Source: Platerodrilus igneus (Eukaryota; Arthropoda; Insecta; Coleoptera; Lycidae). Taken from it: DNA of 64,000 bases. The stretch covers positions 1-64,000 of the forward strand of contig JARFIW010001744.1 of NCBI GenBank assembly GCA_036346225.1. The letters run 5' to 3'. The position numbers and the translations under genes are program-made. The notes under the pieces are model-generated. The model was not told where the DNA came from, searched no databases, and saw only the letters and a list, made by a program, of their open reading frames with translations. Below, piece by piece: positions 1 through 8,858 of this stretch. The first letter of the stretch is position 1, and each line of letters opens with the position of its first letter.

Positions 1-299
1 TTATTGCTCTTGCTTGTTTGTACAGAATCCGTTATTTATTTTTATTTGTTAATAGATCATCGAGGGCAATGTGTTTTTTGTTTCCTTTTGGTATGTAGGC
101 AAATCCCCCACTCTCCGTGTTTAATAGTTAGCCTGGTACTTACTTTACTTCCGTCTACGTCTAGGTACGTAACAGAATCAAAAATCAAATGATATACTAC
201 AATATGTTCCACAAGTATCTTGATTGTAATTCAAAATCATATACTCTTAAATTAAACAAAAGAATGATAGTTACTTGTTGAACACAACAGAAAAAAATA

Positions 300-424
300 T
301 CTTCTCATTCGCCGAATAAAAGTCGTGCAGGCCCAAAGTTTCGGGCCGGCCCGGCCCGGTTACCTTTCTGCGTCGGGCCGGGCCGGGCTTATTAAAAGCC
401 CGGCCCGGCCCGAGACCATCCCTA
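300..424. mobile_element. right end of a hAT-type DNA transposon
   Basis: A G/C-rich block of alternating GGGCC/GGCCC runs lies at 338-414 in otherwise AT-rich DNA, and the sequence ends in GAGACCATCCCTA at 424. Read from the other strand this is TAGGGATGGTCTC followed by repeated GGGCC motifs. TAGGG/CAGGG starts with subterminal GC-rich repeats are typical of hAT elements. The left end and the matching 8-bp target duplication would lie outside the window. Bases 1-299 hold no gene I can recognise and may be the body of this element. Inference from end structure only. Confidence 0.5.
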
Positions 425-525
425 CTCTAAACTGATTTGACGCCAATTTAAACTAAGAAGATAATTTATTAAGAGGACGTTTTCGTAGATTCTGCAAGTA
501 TTACTTTTAGATTGGAATAGAGGAA

Positions 526-711
526 ATGCCATTAGGAGAGCGGGGAAGGGAGAATAATGAATCCCGGACCATTGACAATAGAACCGATACCCAAGGAAGG
601 GAAAATATGGCAAACGCACAGAGAAATAGCATAGTCAGTAGCTACGAAAATAGAAGGACATATGCAGAGATAGTTAATCAGCCAGGAATGTCAAGTAGGC
701 AGGATTTTTAG
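526..711 (+). pseudogene. Gypsy gag C-terminus, fragment
   Basis: A 61-codon open stretch ends in RRTYAEIVNQPGMSSRQDF just before a TAG. The two better-preserved Gypsy copies in this window (gag ends at 47655 and 53602, minus strand) finish with TYAEVTARPGPSRENR..GQDF, so this is the same gag C-terminus in plus orientation. The upstream gag is missing or unrecognisable between the hAT end at 424 and this point. It is a dead fragment. Confidence 0.7.
700..711 (+). promoter_or_regulatory. gag-pol -1 frameshift site CAGGATTTTTAG (degraded copy)
   Basis: The gag frame reads CAG GAT TTT TAG. The -1 frame reads GGA TTT TTA and continues into the protease region (GFLDADKSSYENIEI...). The identical 12-mer sits at the gag stop of the two minus-strand relatives (47655-47666 and 53602-53613), where the -1 frame also opens pol. 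Phe-tRNA slipping on the T run at the stop codon is an inference. Confidence 0.5.
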
Positions 712-1330
712 ATGCAGACAAATCAAGCTACGAAAATATAGAAATTAACAAATATGAACATGCGCGTGAATTTATAAAATTTGAGTTGGAAAATGATGAA
801 AAAAATTATGAAAAAAATGATATACTATCTATAATAAAATTGCAAGTAGAACGTAAAGAGATAAAATTACTGGTAGATAAAGAAGCTGAAGCAACGTTAG
901 TAAGTGATGGTTTTATTAAAGATAATTCAGAAGGGTAGTATCGCCGAATAATAAGAAGTTTGCAGTAGTCAAGATTATCATAGTTCTGAAGGTTAAGTTG
1001 GGAAAGATGGAGGTTGAGCAAGAGTTTTTAATAATGCCAGAATTAAGAGTAGATGTCATTCTGGAAATGGATTTTATAAGTAATATGAAAGGTATAATAG
1101 ATACTGAGAATAAGGTGATAATTATGGGAGATGAGAGGATTAAATGGGACGAAGAAGTCCATATAGAAATACAAGGAGATGGTATGAATTTGAATCAATT
1201 TGAGAAGGAGATGGAAGGTAAAGTAGATAGAAGTTTAAATAGTACGTGCCCTGGCGAAGATAGAAAACAAGTTGTAGCGTCTTTGGAAAAAAAATTCAGA
1301 ATTATTGGAAACTGCAGAAGATGAAGTTGA
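703..1330 (+). pseudogene. Gypsy retropepsin region, degraded
   Basis: In the -1 frame from 702 the translation parallels the protease segment of the family: YEHAREF matches YEHPREF, and KLLVDKEAEATLVSDGF matches EVLLDTGAEASLISEEF of the copies at 47.1-47.6 and 53.0-53.5 kb. The catalytic Asp-Thr-Gly is replaced by Asp-Lys-Glu, so the enzyme would be dead. From 998 the frame EQEFLIMPELRVDVILEMDFI matches the EQEFVIVPGLKFQSILGVD part. Further stops follow. Aspartic protease of a Gypsy-type retrotransposon, non-functional. Confidence 0.75.
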
Positions 1331-2250
1331 AAAGATGGAAATAATAGATGAAACTGATGAAAATAGTATGATTGTAGGTGTTGAAAATGAGATAAAGGAA
1401 CTTTCTGTGAATGCAGCTCTTAAAAATAAAATAAATAAAAGTACTAAAATATTAAATAATGATGAAATAATTGGAAAGTAGAACTTAATAATTCGTTTGG
1501 GATAATTGCGATTAAAGATTCAAAGTGTTATCTGAAATGGCGTATGTATAAATATGGAGGAGTAGCGTTTGGTTTGTCAAAACATTCATTTAAATATGCG
1601 GATGTAAGAAAGAATTGGAAGCGCAAGAAAAAGAAAAAAATGGAAGCGTAAGAAAAAGAAAGAAATTATTGAAATGAAAGGGTGATAGGGAATACTACCT
1701 ATGTGCTGAGAGGGGAAAATTCCACATAAATTTAATTTATCCGTATAATAAAGAGTAGTTGAAAGACGTATGGTTTGAAAGTAACGTAAGTAGCATAGAT
1801 ACTGAAATTCTAGACGATAACTTTTTCGACGTAAGTAATATAGCTGAGTAGTTGCTGGGACAACTTGATGAAAATTTGATACCACATATTTTTCGAAGAT
1901 TATGATAGTTTGGAGAGAATGTGCTATAATATGATGACATGTATGATAGTGTAGAGAATTCTATACAAGATGAAACTTGATGAAACCATGTGTAAATATG
2001 AAAAAATCAGATATAGGATAGAAATGTTAGAGTGTAAATGAGATTAGAATAGAGTTAAGGATAGTTTAGTTAATTATAAGATAGGAATAGGTGGACTGTT
2101 AAAAATTATGCGTGTGTATTATTAAACATAGAATTAGTTATAGATAGCAAGTGGTTAAAAATAAAAATAGTAAAATTACTCATGTATGTGGAAAAATACG
2201 GCAAACTTTGAATTTTATATATTGATTTGGGGGAAACTGACATGATAAGT
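1331..2250 (+). mobile_element. Gypsy 3' purine-rich tail
   Basis: No open frame is preserved. The plus strand is strongly A/G-biased, as is the sense strand of the 3' region of the related element at 46080-46790. It ends near 2232 in TTTGGGGGAAAC, resembling the polypurine tract (AGGGGGAAAA) that precedes the LTR of that relative. No LTR of the 2.1-kb family follows; the sequence changes into a PLE fragment at about 2290. Confidence 0.45.
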
Positions 2251-2696
2251 GGTCACAAGGGGTCATTGAAACCCTAATTCTACAAATAAATCCCACTAAA
2301 ATATAAAAGAATCCTAGACACACTACTAACTCGGGTAGATATCTGAATTACCTTTCACACCATCCTTACAAGATAAAAGTAAATTTTATTTTGGGCTTAA
2401 AATGCAGAATAAAAAGAATATGTCATCCAACATTATTTCAAAAGAATTTAGACAAATTATTTATGATCCTAAAAAACAACAAGTACCTGCCAAGATTAAT
2501 AAAGAATCTTTTATATAACCACGAAGCTCCTTTGAACAATTATCTTTATAATGTACCCCCAAACAACTATGTTGATCACGTTGTAGATATTTAGAAATAC
2601 TGAACAATTCCATATATTGAAAATTTAACCCCAAAATTAGAAAACGTAATAAAAAATACAACATAAAAATTGCAAAGAAGAACGTTTGGACTTTAA

Positions 2697-2891
2697 ATGC
2701 CTTTTTTTTCAAATTTAAAAGATAAAACACAACCATTACAACAAAGAAATATCATTTATAAAATTACTTGTTTAGACTGCAATTTAAAATACATTGGTCA
2801 AAGCTCTCGATATCTAAAGCAACGTATCACACAACACAAAAGCGACATGCGGATTAAACCCAATGCCTATGCATTGACCACACGCAAATAA
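2697..2891 (+). pseudogene. PLE GIY-YIG endonuclease, fragment
   Basis: The reading is NIIYKITCLDCNLKYIGQSS then RYLKQRITQHKSDMR. It shows the two signature tripeptides (IIY for GIY and YIG), the CxxC pair between them and the basic helix with conserved R. This nuclease, fused to reverse transcriptase, nicks target DNA in Penelope-like elements. The C-terminal part after TTRK is lost to stops and the catalytic Glu region is not intact. The linker upstream (2391-2594: LLYNHEAPLNN) belongs to the same protein. Confidence 0.8.
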
Positions 2892-3447
2892 CGGCAAATA
2901 TAAAATAGACTGAGATAACCCTAAAATACTACAAATAGAAGGTAAGCGATCAAAAAGAGAATTTTTGGAAATGTGTCACATTTAAAAACGCGAATACCAT
3001 AAATAAAAGGACAGATATAGATCAACTAAACTGTATATACACGTATCTACTTAATTTCAAACATAGAACTAACTTAATTAGAACACGAGTATAACACAGA
3101 AACACGTACGTGTGCATACACACACACATACACACACACATACCCACACACATCCATGCACATTCAACATACCCACACCCTATCAAGACAGGTTTAAACT
3201 ACAAATGACCTGATAAGAAGATCAGGTATTGTCAAAATTATAAAGGAATTCTCGTTTAAGGTTATTTACAGTTTAAATGTTCACAAGGCAAATAGTTTAT
3301 AGTTCACAGTTTTAAATGTTTTATTGTTCTATTTTGAATTGGATGTATACTTTAAGTTTTATATAGTTCAATGACATTGATGTGCATTCAACCTCAATTT
3401 AGTAAGTACCTATTTTATATTGCTTGATGTCCATAATGATGTTTTTG

Positions 3448-3495
3448 TAATTTCTTTGATAAAGGTTTTAAATAAACCGAAAGCTTAGAATATAA
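3448..3495 (+). ncRNA. hammerhead-like motif at PLE 3' end (divergent core)
   Basis: TTGATAA (3456-3462) takes the place of the CTGANGA core. It is followed by an A, then GGTTT and AAACC, which can pair as stem II, and GAAA at 3479-3482. The next AGCT can form a minimal stem III. PLE termini are known to carry minimal type I hammerheads. Both core changes (C3 to U, G8 to A) hit the two nucleotides that pair with each other in the folded ribozyme. Activity unknown. Confidence 0.4.
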
Positions 3496-3579
3496 TAAAA
3501 AGTACGCTTGAATAACCAGCTGACCTACAACCTGCTAATATCATTCAATATATTCAAATCAGCAAGGTCGTTATACTAC

Positions 3580-3622
<43 letters not shown>
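3580..3622. repeat. (TA)n microsatellite
   Basis: Uninterrupted TA repeat between the 3' end of the PLE fragment and the solo LTR. Confidence 0.95.
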
Positions 3623-3624
<2 letters not shown>

Positions 3625-5755
3625 CTGTGATTCACCCTTTTAGTCAACAGGAACTGGTCCTTTCTAAAAAAAACATTCGAGCCCCACAGATTGGGCGTCA
3701 AGAATTGCTGTGATCCTCGTATTTCCGGTACAATCTCCTCTGATATTATATCTCTTACCTGAATATCGCCTCTTGACTCCTTCCGCCTCGGCAACTCACC
3801 TAGATAAAACTTTCATCCTCATTCATAAAAAAAACACATTCCTACCACAAACATCAACGTTAACTCTATTTACACCACTATTCACAATACAGTAAAATTT
3901 CAAAATTAAATTTTAGCATAAATTTCAGCATCATAAAATTTCAAGTTCAAATTCGTCATCATTTTAATTTGCATCCGGAATTAGAGTCCTTGTAGGATGC
4001 ATACTAATTAAATAAACAATATTTGCAGACCTGAGTCTGAATAAAAGGGAGCTTCTCCCACCCCTTTACGTTAATTTAACAGATTAGTCTAATTGAGCTC
4101 AAAGACAAACCCACATTTTGATCATAATCAAAAACATAAACCTGATAAATTTCTACTTATACAAGAAAATTTTACCTTAAAATTAAAAATTTGTTGTTTA
4201 TACAAATTTACTACTGTCCATTTTTATCAAACAAATTATAAAGATATTCAACACACACCAAAACATCTAAGATCAAACAAAAATGCATAATTTACCTGAA
4301 GGTTAATGCACTCGTGGCTCCAATGTACATCGTCCTTGCTAATTCCCCCATTCCAGCTGGTTTATGTTTACGTCTTCGGATTTCTGGCCGCCTTTAAAAT
4401 TTTTCTACACCACCATTCGTCTAAAAGGTTTCAGGGCTTCTCAGGAACTCATCTATGTATATCGAAATCTTGTTTTGTGGATCCAATCACGGTTACGAAT
4501 AACATTTGATTACTAACACTCCCGAAAAATAGCACTGAAATTCATAATTCTTTCACGCTATACCAAAACTGCATACTTCTATTTATTTATTTATCGTTAC
4601 TAATTTGGATAATTGGTACAGTAATACCCGCAAATATAACTAGACTTTATTACCTTTATTTATCTTCTCTAAGTGTACTAATAACTTTTATCGTAGCACG
4701 TAATCACCACGTAGCCTACTTAAAGTATCGAATAATCAAAAATAAAAAGCAAAACTGTTTGAAGTATCGAATAAAATCAAAAATTAAAGAGAGCGAAACT
4801 CGTATCAGCAAGGGTTTAAATAATGGCTCGCTTGCAAGTCGAATTTGTCCCGAGACGGACGATTTTAAGAAATTCGCATTCTATTTTTCCTTCCGATGTC
4901 TCGGCACAATGATTCTACTGAAATTTGCACTCGCCAGAGTTGACATCTAAGAAATTTACACACGCCTCGCAACACGTCCGAGAACAAATAATTAATTTTA
5001 CACACCAACTGATATGCTTTCCCCTCTCATGTTTGCATCTTATTTCAACTTTACTCGCCAATCTAGTCTGTTCGTTCTATCTAAAACCTGTGCTCTTGTT
5101 TTACATTCTTCCCCTCATTTAACTGCTAATGCATTCCATCTCGCTTGTCTTTATACCACAAACTCGCTTTCTTACTTGCACTCATATAGCTTGAAGCTTA
5201 TCGACTATCATATACATCGTTATTCTTGCAGGTGTTCTGAGTTCTAATACGCTGAAGGCTCTTACGTGACTTCCCCATGTCTTTTATAATTTCTCGATAG
5301 TTTTAGTACTTGGAAAGATTAAATTAAATACAAATTGAACATTTTCACTCTGCTTTTTTTTATAGAAAGCGTCCAGTGAAGAATCTAACCCCTTTATTTC
5401 TAACGAAACGCTTAAATTTTATGCTCCACGGTTTTAATAATGCGTATTATCTAATGAAATTTTATATTACTTCCTTCAACACGTTGATTATGATTATGTA
5501 CAAACCCTACATTCTAATTGAATGATTTAAATCTACACAGTAGGCCTTTAATTAAGCGTACTATTTTCCACTGCTTTGATATACATGGGTTTAACATTAT
5601 CTAGACAATATAAACCCTATGTTTAGAAGTAAATGACGAATTTATCCAATATGCCTTTAAATGAAGCACATTATTACCCAAAGCGTCCTTATACACGGGG
5701 ATTAAAATTATTTGATGTGGTTAATTAATTTTCTACCCTGTTCTAAATTAGAGTA
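3623..5755 (-). mobile_element. solo LTR of the 2.1-kb-LTR Gypsy family
   Basis: The sequence starts TGCTGTGATTCACC and ends TTCTACCCTGTTCTAAATTAGAGTA, matching along its length the LTRs at 43916-46077 and 49156-51322. Shared landmarks include ATTGGGCGTCA near 3690, CCTACCACAAACATCAACG near 3840 and GGATCCAATCACG near 4480. It has diverged much more than those two and has a small insertion near 3715-3770. No internal Gypsy sequence flanks it; (TA)n lies directly on both sides. Small open frames inside it (for example 4306-4509, 4925-5247) are not supported as genes. Strand is given as the Gypsy sense. Confidence 0.85.

Positions 5756-5758
<3 letters not shown>

Positions 5759-5811
<53 letters not shown>
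5759..5811. repeat. (TA)n microsatellite
   Basis: Long TA tract immediately after the solo LTR and before the first tRNA-like foldback element. Confidence 0.95.
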
Positions 5812-5814
<3 letters not shown>

Positions 5815-5951
5815 AGATAGTTAATTACAAAAGGTAAGTTGATAAATACTATCATATTACAGTGAATAAGATGAAATAATACTTAGACTTTTATGCAAAG
5901 TCCAAATGATCATTTCAAATCGAGCTAGTAATTGAAAGATGGAAAATATAA

Positions 5952-6024
5952 GGTCTTGGACAGGACTTGAACCAGTATCCTGGTTTTGCCGGAACCATGC
6001 GTTTACCAATTACGCCACCGAGAC
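5952..6024 (-). tRNA. tRNA-like sequence B1 (GGC anticodon position)
   Basis: Cloverleaf: acceptor GTCTCGG/CCAAGAC with one C-A mismatch, D-stem GCGT/ACGC, anticodon stem TGGTT/AACCA, loop CCGGCAA, T-stem ACTGG/CCTGT imperfect. The internal Pol III box A and box B regions are recognisable (TGGCGTAATTGG, GGTTCAAGTCC). Position 33 is C instead of the near-universal U. It lies in the left arm of a palindrome, so a repeat-borne tRNA-derived sequence is more likely than a working tRNA gene. Confidence 0.5.
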
Positions 6025-6397
6025 CGATGACACAATTGGGAAATCTACAAATCTAAATCGTGTACAGAACTATACATAAACCTAACTTTCAATTACGTTT
6101 AGCATTTTTGTCAATCATATCTGAAATTGTCAAGTTTTTGACTTATGTCAGATATAGACAGGAAGCAACGCTCAAAATCACGGCTATAAGCCAAGTATTA
6201 ATATATAAATATTATAAGTAGTTTTTTACACAAGGTAAGTTGATTTTGAGCATTGCTTCCTGTCTATATCTGACATAAGTCAAAAACTTGACAATTTCAG
6301 ATATGATTGACAAAAATGCTAAACGTAATTGAAAGTTAGGTTTATATGTGGTACTGTACACGATTTAGATTTGTAAATTTCCCAATTATAGCCATCG

Positions 6398-6470
6398 GCC
6401 TTGGTAGCGTAATTGGTTAACGCACAGTTCCGGCAAAACTGAGATGCAGGTTCAAATCCTGTCCAAGGCC
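6398..6470 (+). tRNA. tRNA-like sequence B2 (GGC anticodon position)
   Basis: Fully paired cloverleaf: acceptor GCCTTGG/CCAAGGC, T8 A9, D-stem GCGT/ACGC, anticodon stem CAGTT/AACTG, loop CCGGCAA, T-stem GCAGG/CCTGT with one G-T. Box A TAGCGTAATTGG and box B GGTTCAAATCC are good. Compared with B1, three stem pairs differ on both sides so pairing is kept (one acceptor pair, two anticodon-stem pairs). C33 again. No adjacent T-run terminator is obvious beyond TTATATTTTCC. Confidence 0.55.
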
Positions 6471-6558
6471 TTATATTTTCCTTCTTTCAATTACTAGCTC
6501 AATTTGAAATGATCATTTGGGCTTTATAAAAAGTCTAAGTTATTATTTCATCTTATTA

Positions 6559-6563
<5 letters not shown>

Positions 6564-6603
<40 letters not shown>
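6564..6603. repeat. (TA)n microsatellite
   Basis: TA tract between foldback element B and the short hairpin element. Confidence 0.95.
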
Positions 6604-6609
<6 letters not shown>

Positions 6610-6698
6610 GAATGAAATTTATTGGCAAGTGACTCAATATTAGCCACAAGGGCATCCTGTCTGGCTAATATTGAGTCACTATAAATTCATTCTTTAAT
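6604..6698. mobile_element. short hairpin element (MITE-like)
   Basis: Left arm 6604-6646 begins ATTAAAGAATGAA and ends CAATATTAGCCA. Right arm 6662-6698 is its complement (TGGCTAATATTG ... TTCATTCTTTAAT). The loop is 15 bp. The pair is near-perfect and flanked on both sides by TA-rich tracts. The size suggests a foldback MITE or a truncated foldback element. Confidence 0.6.
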
Positions 6699-6729
6699 AT
6701 TATTTTAAGACTCATTAAATTTACATATT

Positions 6730-6732
<3 letters not shown>

Positions 6733-6773
<41 letters not shown>
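6733..6773. repeat. (TA)n microsatellite
   Basis: TA tract directly abutting the terminal inverted repeat of element A at 6774. Confidence 0.95.
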
Positions 6774-6779
<6 letters not shown>

Positions 6780-6924
6780 AATACAGAAGAATAATCCACA
6801 TTTGGAATGCAAATGAATGCTTGATATATATTAATAGTTATTAAGATGAAATGAAAACCCAACTTTGTATTTAAAGTTGAATTACCATTTCAAATCGAAC
6901 TAGTAATTGAAAACCACTAAAGAA

Positions 6925-6998
6925 CGGCTACAGCAGGATTTGAACCTGCAACCTCTGATTCTCCGGATCAGTGCTCTAACCAATTGAGCTATCTAGCC
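6925..6998 (-). tRNA. tRNA-like sequence A1 (GGA anticodon position)
   Basis: Acceptor GGCTAGA/TGTAGCC with one G-G mismatch, T8 A9, D-stem GCTC/GAGC, anticodon stem CTGAT/ATCAG, loop CCGGAGA, five-base variable loop, T-stem GCAGG/CCTGC, discriminator G. Box A TAGCTCAATTGG and box B GGTTCAAATCC are intact. GGA would read Ser codons, but the long variable arm of a tRNA-Ser is missing and position 33 is C. Probably a repeat-borne tRNA relic. Confidence 0.55.
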
Positions 6999-7346
6999 TA
7001 ATTGTTTAGATGATGTTATACTTAATCCTACTGAAGCTTGGCCCTTGTTAATGATTTTCAATTACGTCTTGCATTTAAGGAAATTGAATCTAGTTATATA
7101 CATAATTCATGTACTAATAACTTGATCATCCCATTTTTGCAAATGTGGATTATTCTTCTGTATTAATAATAATATAATTACATGTTTGTATTATTCCGAA
7201 CGTTGCAAAAATGGGATGATCAAGTTATTAGTACATGAATTATGTATATAACTAGATTCAATTTCCTTAAATGCAAGACGTAATTGAAAATCATTAACAA
7301 GGGCCAAGCTTCAGTAGGATTAAGTATAACATCATCTAAACAATTA

Positions 7347-7420
7347 GGCTAGATAGCTCAATTGGTTAGAGCACTGATCCGGAGAATCAGAGGTTGCAGG
7401 TTCAAATCCTGCTGTAGCCG
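7347..7420 (+). tRNA. tRNA-like sequence A2 (GGA anticodon position)
   Basis: Identical over its 74 nt, by eye, to A1 on the opposite strand. It is followed by TTCTTTTAG, a short T run that could act as a weak Pol III terminator. Same C33 and short variable loop reservations as A1. Confidence 0.55.
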
Positions 7421-7509
7421 TTCTTTTAGTGGTTTTCAATTACTAGTTCGATTTGAAATGGTAATTCAACTTTAAATACAAAGTTGGGTTTTCATTTCAT
7501 CTTAATAAC

Positions 7510-7513
<4 letters not shown>

Positions 7514-7552
<39 letters not shown>
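7514..7552. repeat. (TA)n microsatellite
   Basis: TA tract right of foldback element A. Between 7553 and 7708 I see no gene or repeat. Confidence 0.9.
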
Positions 7553-7553
<1 letters not shown>

Positions 7554-7708
7554 TATATACAGATATAAATCGAGATAATTTAAGAGGAAGTCCAATTATG
7601 TAGATATTTATTTGTATAGAAAAACGTATTTGTGAAAACGCCCGTTATAGGAAGTATAAATTCAAAGTGTCTATGATTGGTAAGAATCTTCATTCTTAAT
7701 ACACCACT

Positions 7709-8190
7709 TAATGACGACCAAATTGTGTTCTAAAATGTGTGTGTGCATGTGTGCGGTGTGTGTGTGTGTGCCCCATGGTACGATTTGCCTGACATAAGAG
7801 GTGACTAAAATGGTCCAACACACACTCCCACGATGACCAAATTGTGTTCTAAAATGTGTGTGTGCATGTGTGCGGTGTGTGTGTGTGTGTGCCCCATGGT
7901 ACAATTTGCCTGACATAAGAGGTGACTAAAATGGTCCAACACATACACACCCACGCACGCACGCTCCCCCTCACACCCACGCATACACCCATGCACGCAA
8001 ACACACACACACACACACGCATGCAAGCACACAAGCAAGATGTGTGTGCATGCTTGTGTGCGTGGGTGCATGCGTACGTACGTGCATGCCTGGGTGTGTG
8101 GGGGGAGGGAGAGCGTGCGTGCGTGTGTGTGTGTGTTGGACCATTTTAGTCACCTCTTACGTCAGGCAAATCGTACCATGGGGCTATTTC
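7709..8190. repeat. GT/CA-rich tandem and inverted repeat cluster
   Basis: A unit of about 119 bp (GACGACCAAATTGTGTTC, a GT tract, CCCCATGGTACGATTTGCC, GAGGTGACTAAAATGGTCC) occurs at 7713 and 7832. The CCCCATGG...GGTCC module recurs inverted at 8136-8182, with CA/GT microsatellite and CACGCA-type repeats between. Long open frames on both strands here (7671-8252) are only translations of (GT)n and are not genes. Confidence 0.85.
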
Positions 8191-8677
8191 AATTCAGACC
8201 CATGAGGGATGGAGTAAGTCAGTATGTGGGCGGAACGATAAGAAAAGAATAAAACCAATGAAATGAGGAAATAATAAGAAAAGCACAGAATTCAGAATCA
8301 AATTTCAAAAGAAAGCAAAACTGATGAAAGAATCTGGGGCGCAAGGACTAGGAATGGAGTTTAAGATGTTTGTGTCACCAGCAGAAAAACGAAACAAGGT
8401 CGAGAGTATTGTGATGGTCAGGATAGACAGGTTTGAGGTCCCCAACGTGCCAAATAGCAAAGGATGCTCCCGTATGTTCTAATTTTCGCCAACCTACAAG
8501 TCCAGATCCTGACTCAACATGGAGCATTTCATTGTGTTCGAAGAAAGAAAAGTCAGTAGTGTTAATGCAGCATCATAACCTCTACCTTACGGTCTACTAT
8601 ACTTCGTAGTTAAAGTTGCATGTTTGAAAGACACATAGACATAATTGTGTTAGCAAAATAAAGCAGGTTTATATTTG

Positions 8678-8680
<3 letters not shown>
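8191..8680. other. no recognisable gene
   Basis: Mixed-composition sequence without an open frame longer than about 70 codons and without repeats that I can match elsewhere in the window. It may be part of an unidentified transposon. Confidence 0.4.

Positions 8681-8715
<35 letters not shown>
8681..8715. repeat. (TA)n microsatellite
   Basis: TA tract just outside the left arm of the 4-kb PLE palindrome. Confidence 0.95.
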
Positions 8716-8718
<3 letters not shown>

Positions 8719-8809
8719 CGTGGTATAACGACCTTGCAATTATAAAATATAATATATATAGTAACAGGCTTTTTGGTCTGCTGGTTAATAAAATATACTC
8801 TTTATTATA

Positions 8810-8858
8810 AACTAAGCTTTCGGTTTATTTTTAAACCATTATCAAAGATACTAAAAAT
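8810..8858 (-). ncRNA. hammerhead-like motif, left arm
   Basis: On the minus strand: TTGATAA (8839-8845), stem II GGTTT/AAACC, GAAA (8818-8821), AGCT. Same variant core as at 3448-3495 and 12618-12668. The C3 and G8 positions are U and A. Confidence 0.4.

Larger units (their letters stand above)
2290..3570 (+). mobile_element. Penelope-like element 3' fragment
   Basis: The segment is colinear with the right arm of the large PLE palindrome (about 11390-12720): GGTAGATATCT, the RT-to-endonuclease linker, the GIY-YIG domain, a 3' UTR rich in CA/CATA repeats (3110-3180), and the terminal motif TAAACCGAAAGCTTAG at 3473-3488. Frames are broken in several places. It ends beside the (TA)n tract at 3580. 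A 5'-truncated dead copy. Confidence 0.8.
5822..6560. mobile_element. foldback element B with two tRNA-like arms
   Basis: Two inverted arms (about 5864-6180 and 6243-6560) are separated by about 60 bp. Outer motifs are ATTACTAGCTCAATTTGAAATGATC in pieces on the right (6488-6512) and its complement on the left (5901-5937). Inner arms share TGTCAATCATATCTGAAAT and its complement. Each arm holds a 73-nt tRNA-like sequence. The same outer module (CAATTACTAG then ATTTGAAATG) occurs in element A at 6774-7513, so they form one family. No protein is encoded. The element sits between (TA)n tracts. Confidence 0.75.
6774..7513. mobile_element. foldback element A with two tRNA-like arms
   Basis: A complete unit at 6774-7170 (minus orientation) has about 31-bp terminal inverted repeats (ATTATTAATACAGAAGAAT at 6774; ATTCTTCTGTATTAATAAT ending 7170). 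A second, inverted, partial copy follows at 7203-7513, giving arms of about 315 bp (6830-7142 with 7203-7513). Each copy carries a tRNA-like sequence. A third copy lies at 19752-20026. The outer module CAATTACTAGTTCGATTTG is shared with element B. Non-coding; flanked by (TA)n. Confidence 0.75.

Noticed and set aside
4306..5247. Short open frames in the solo LTR as genes
   Set aside because: Related LTRs do not keep most of these frames open, and no domain or splice context supports them apart from the exon-like region discussed separately.
6925..7420. Functional tRNA-Ser(GGA) genes
   Set aside because: No long variable arm, C at position 33, and location in the arms of a repeated palindrome; kept as tRNA-like sequences.
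7671..8252. Several overlapping open frames of 60-90 codons on both strands
   Set aside because: They are translations of GT/CA microsatellite (repeated Cys-Val, Thr-His) and occur in all frames; no protein-like composition.
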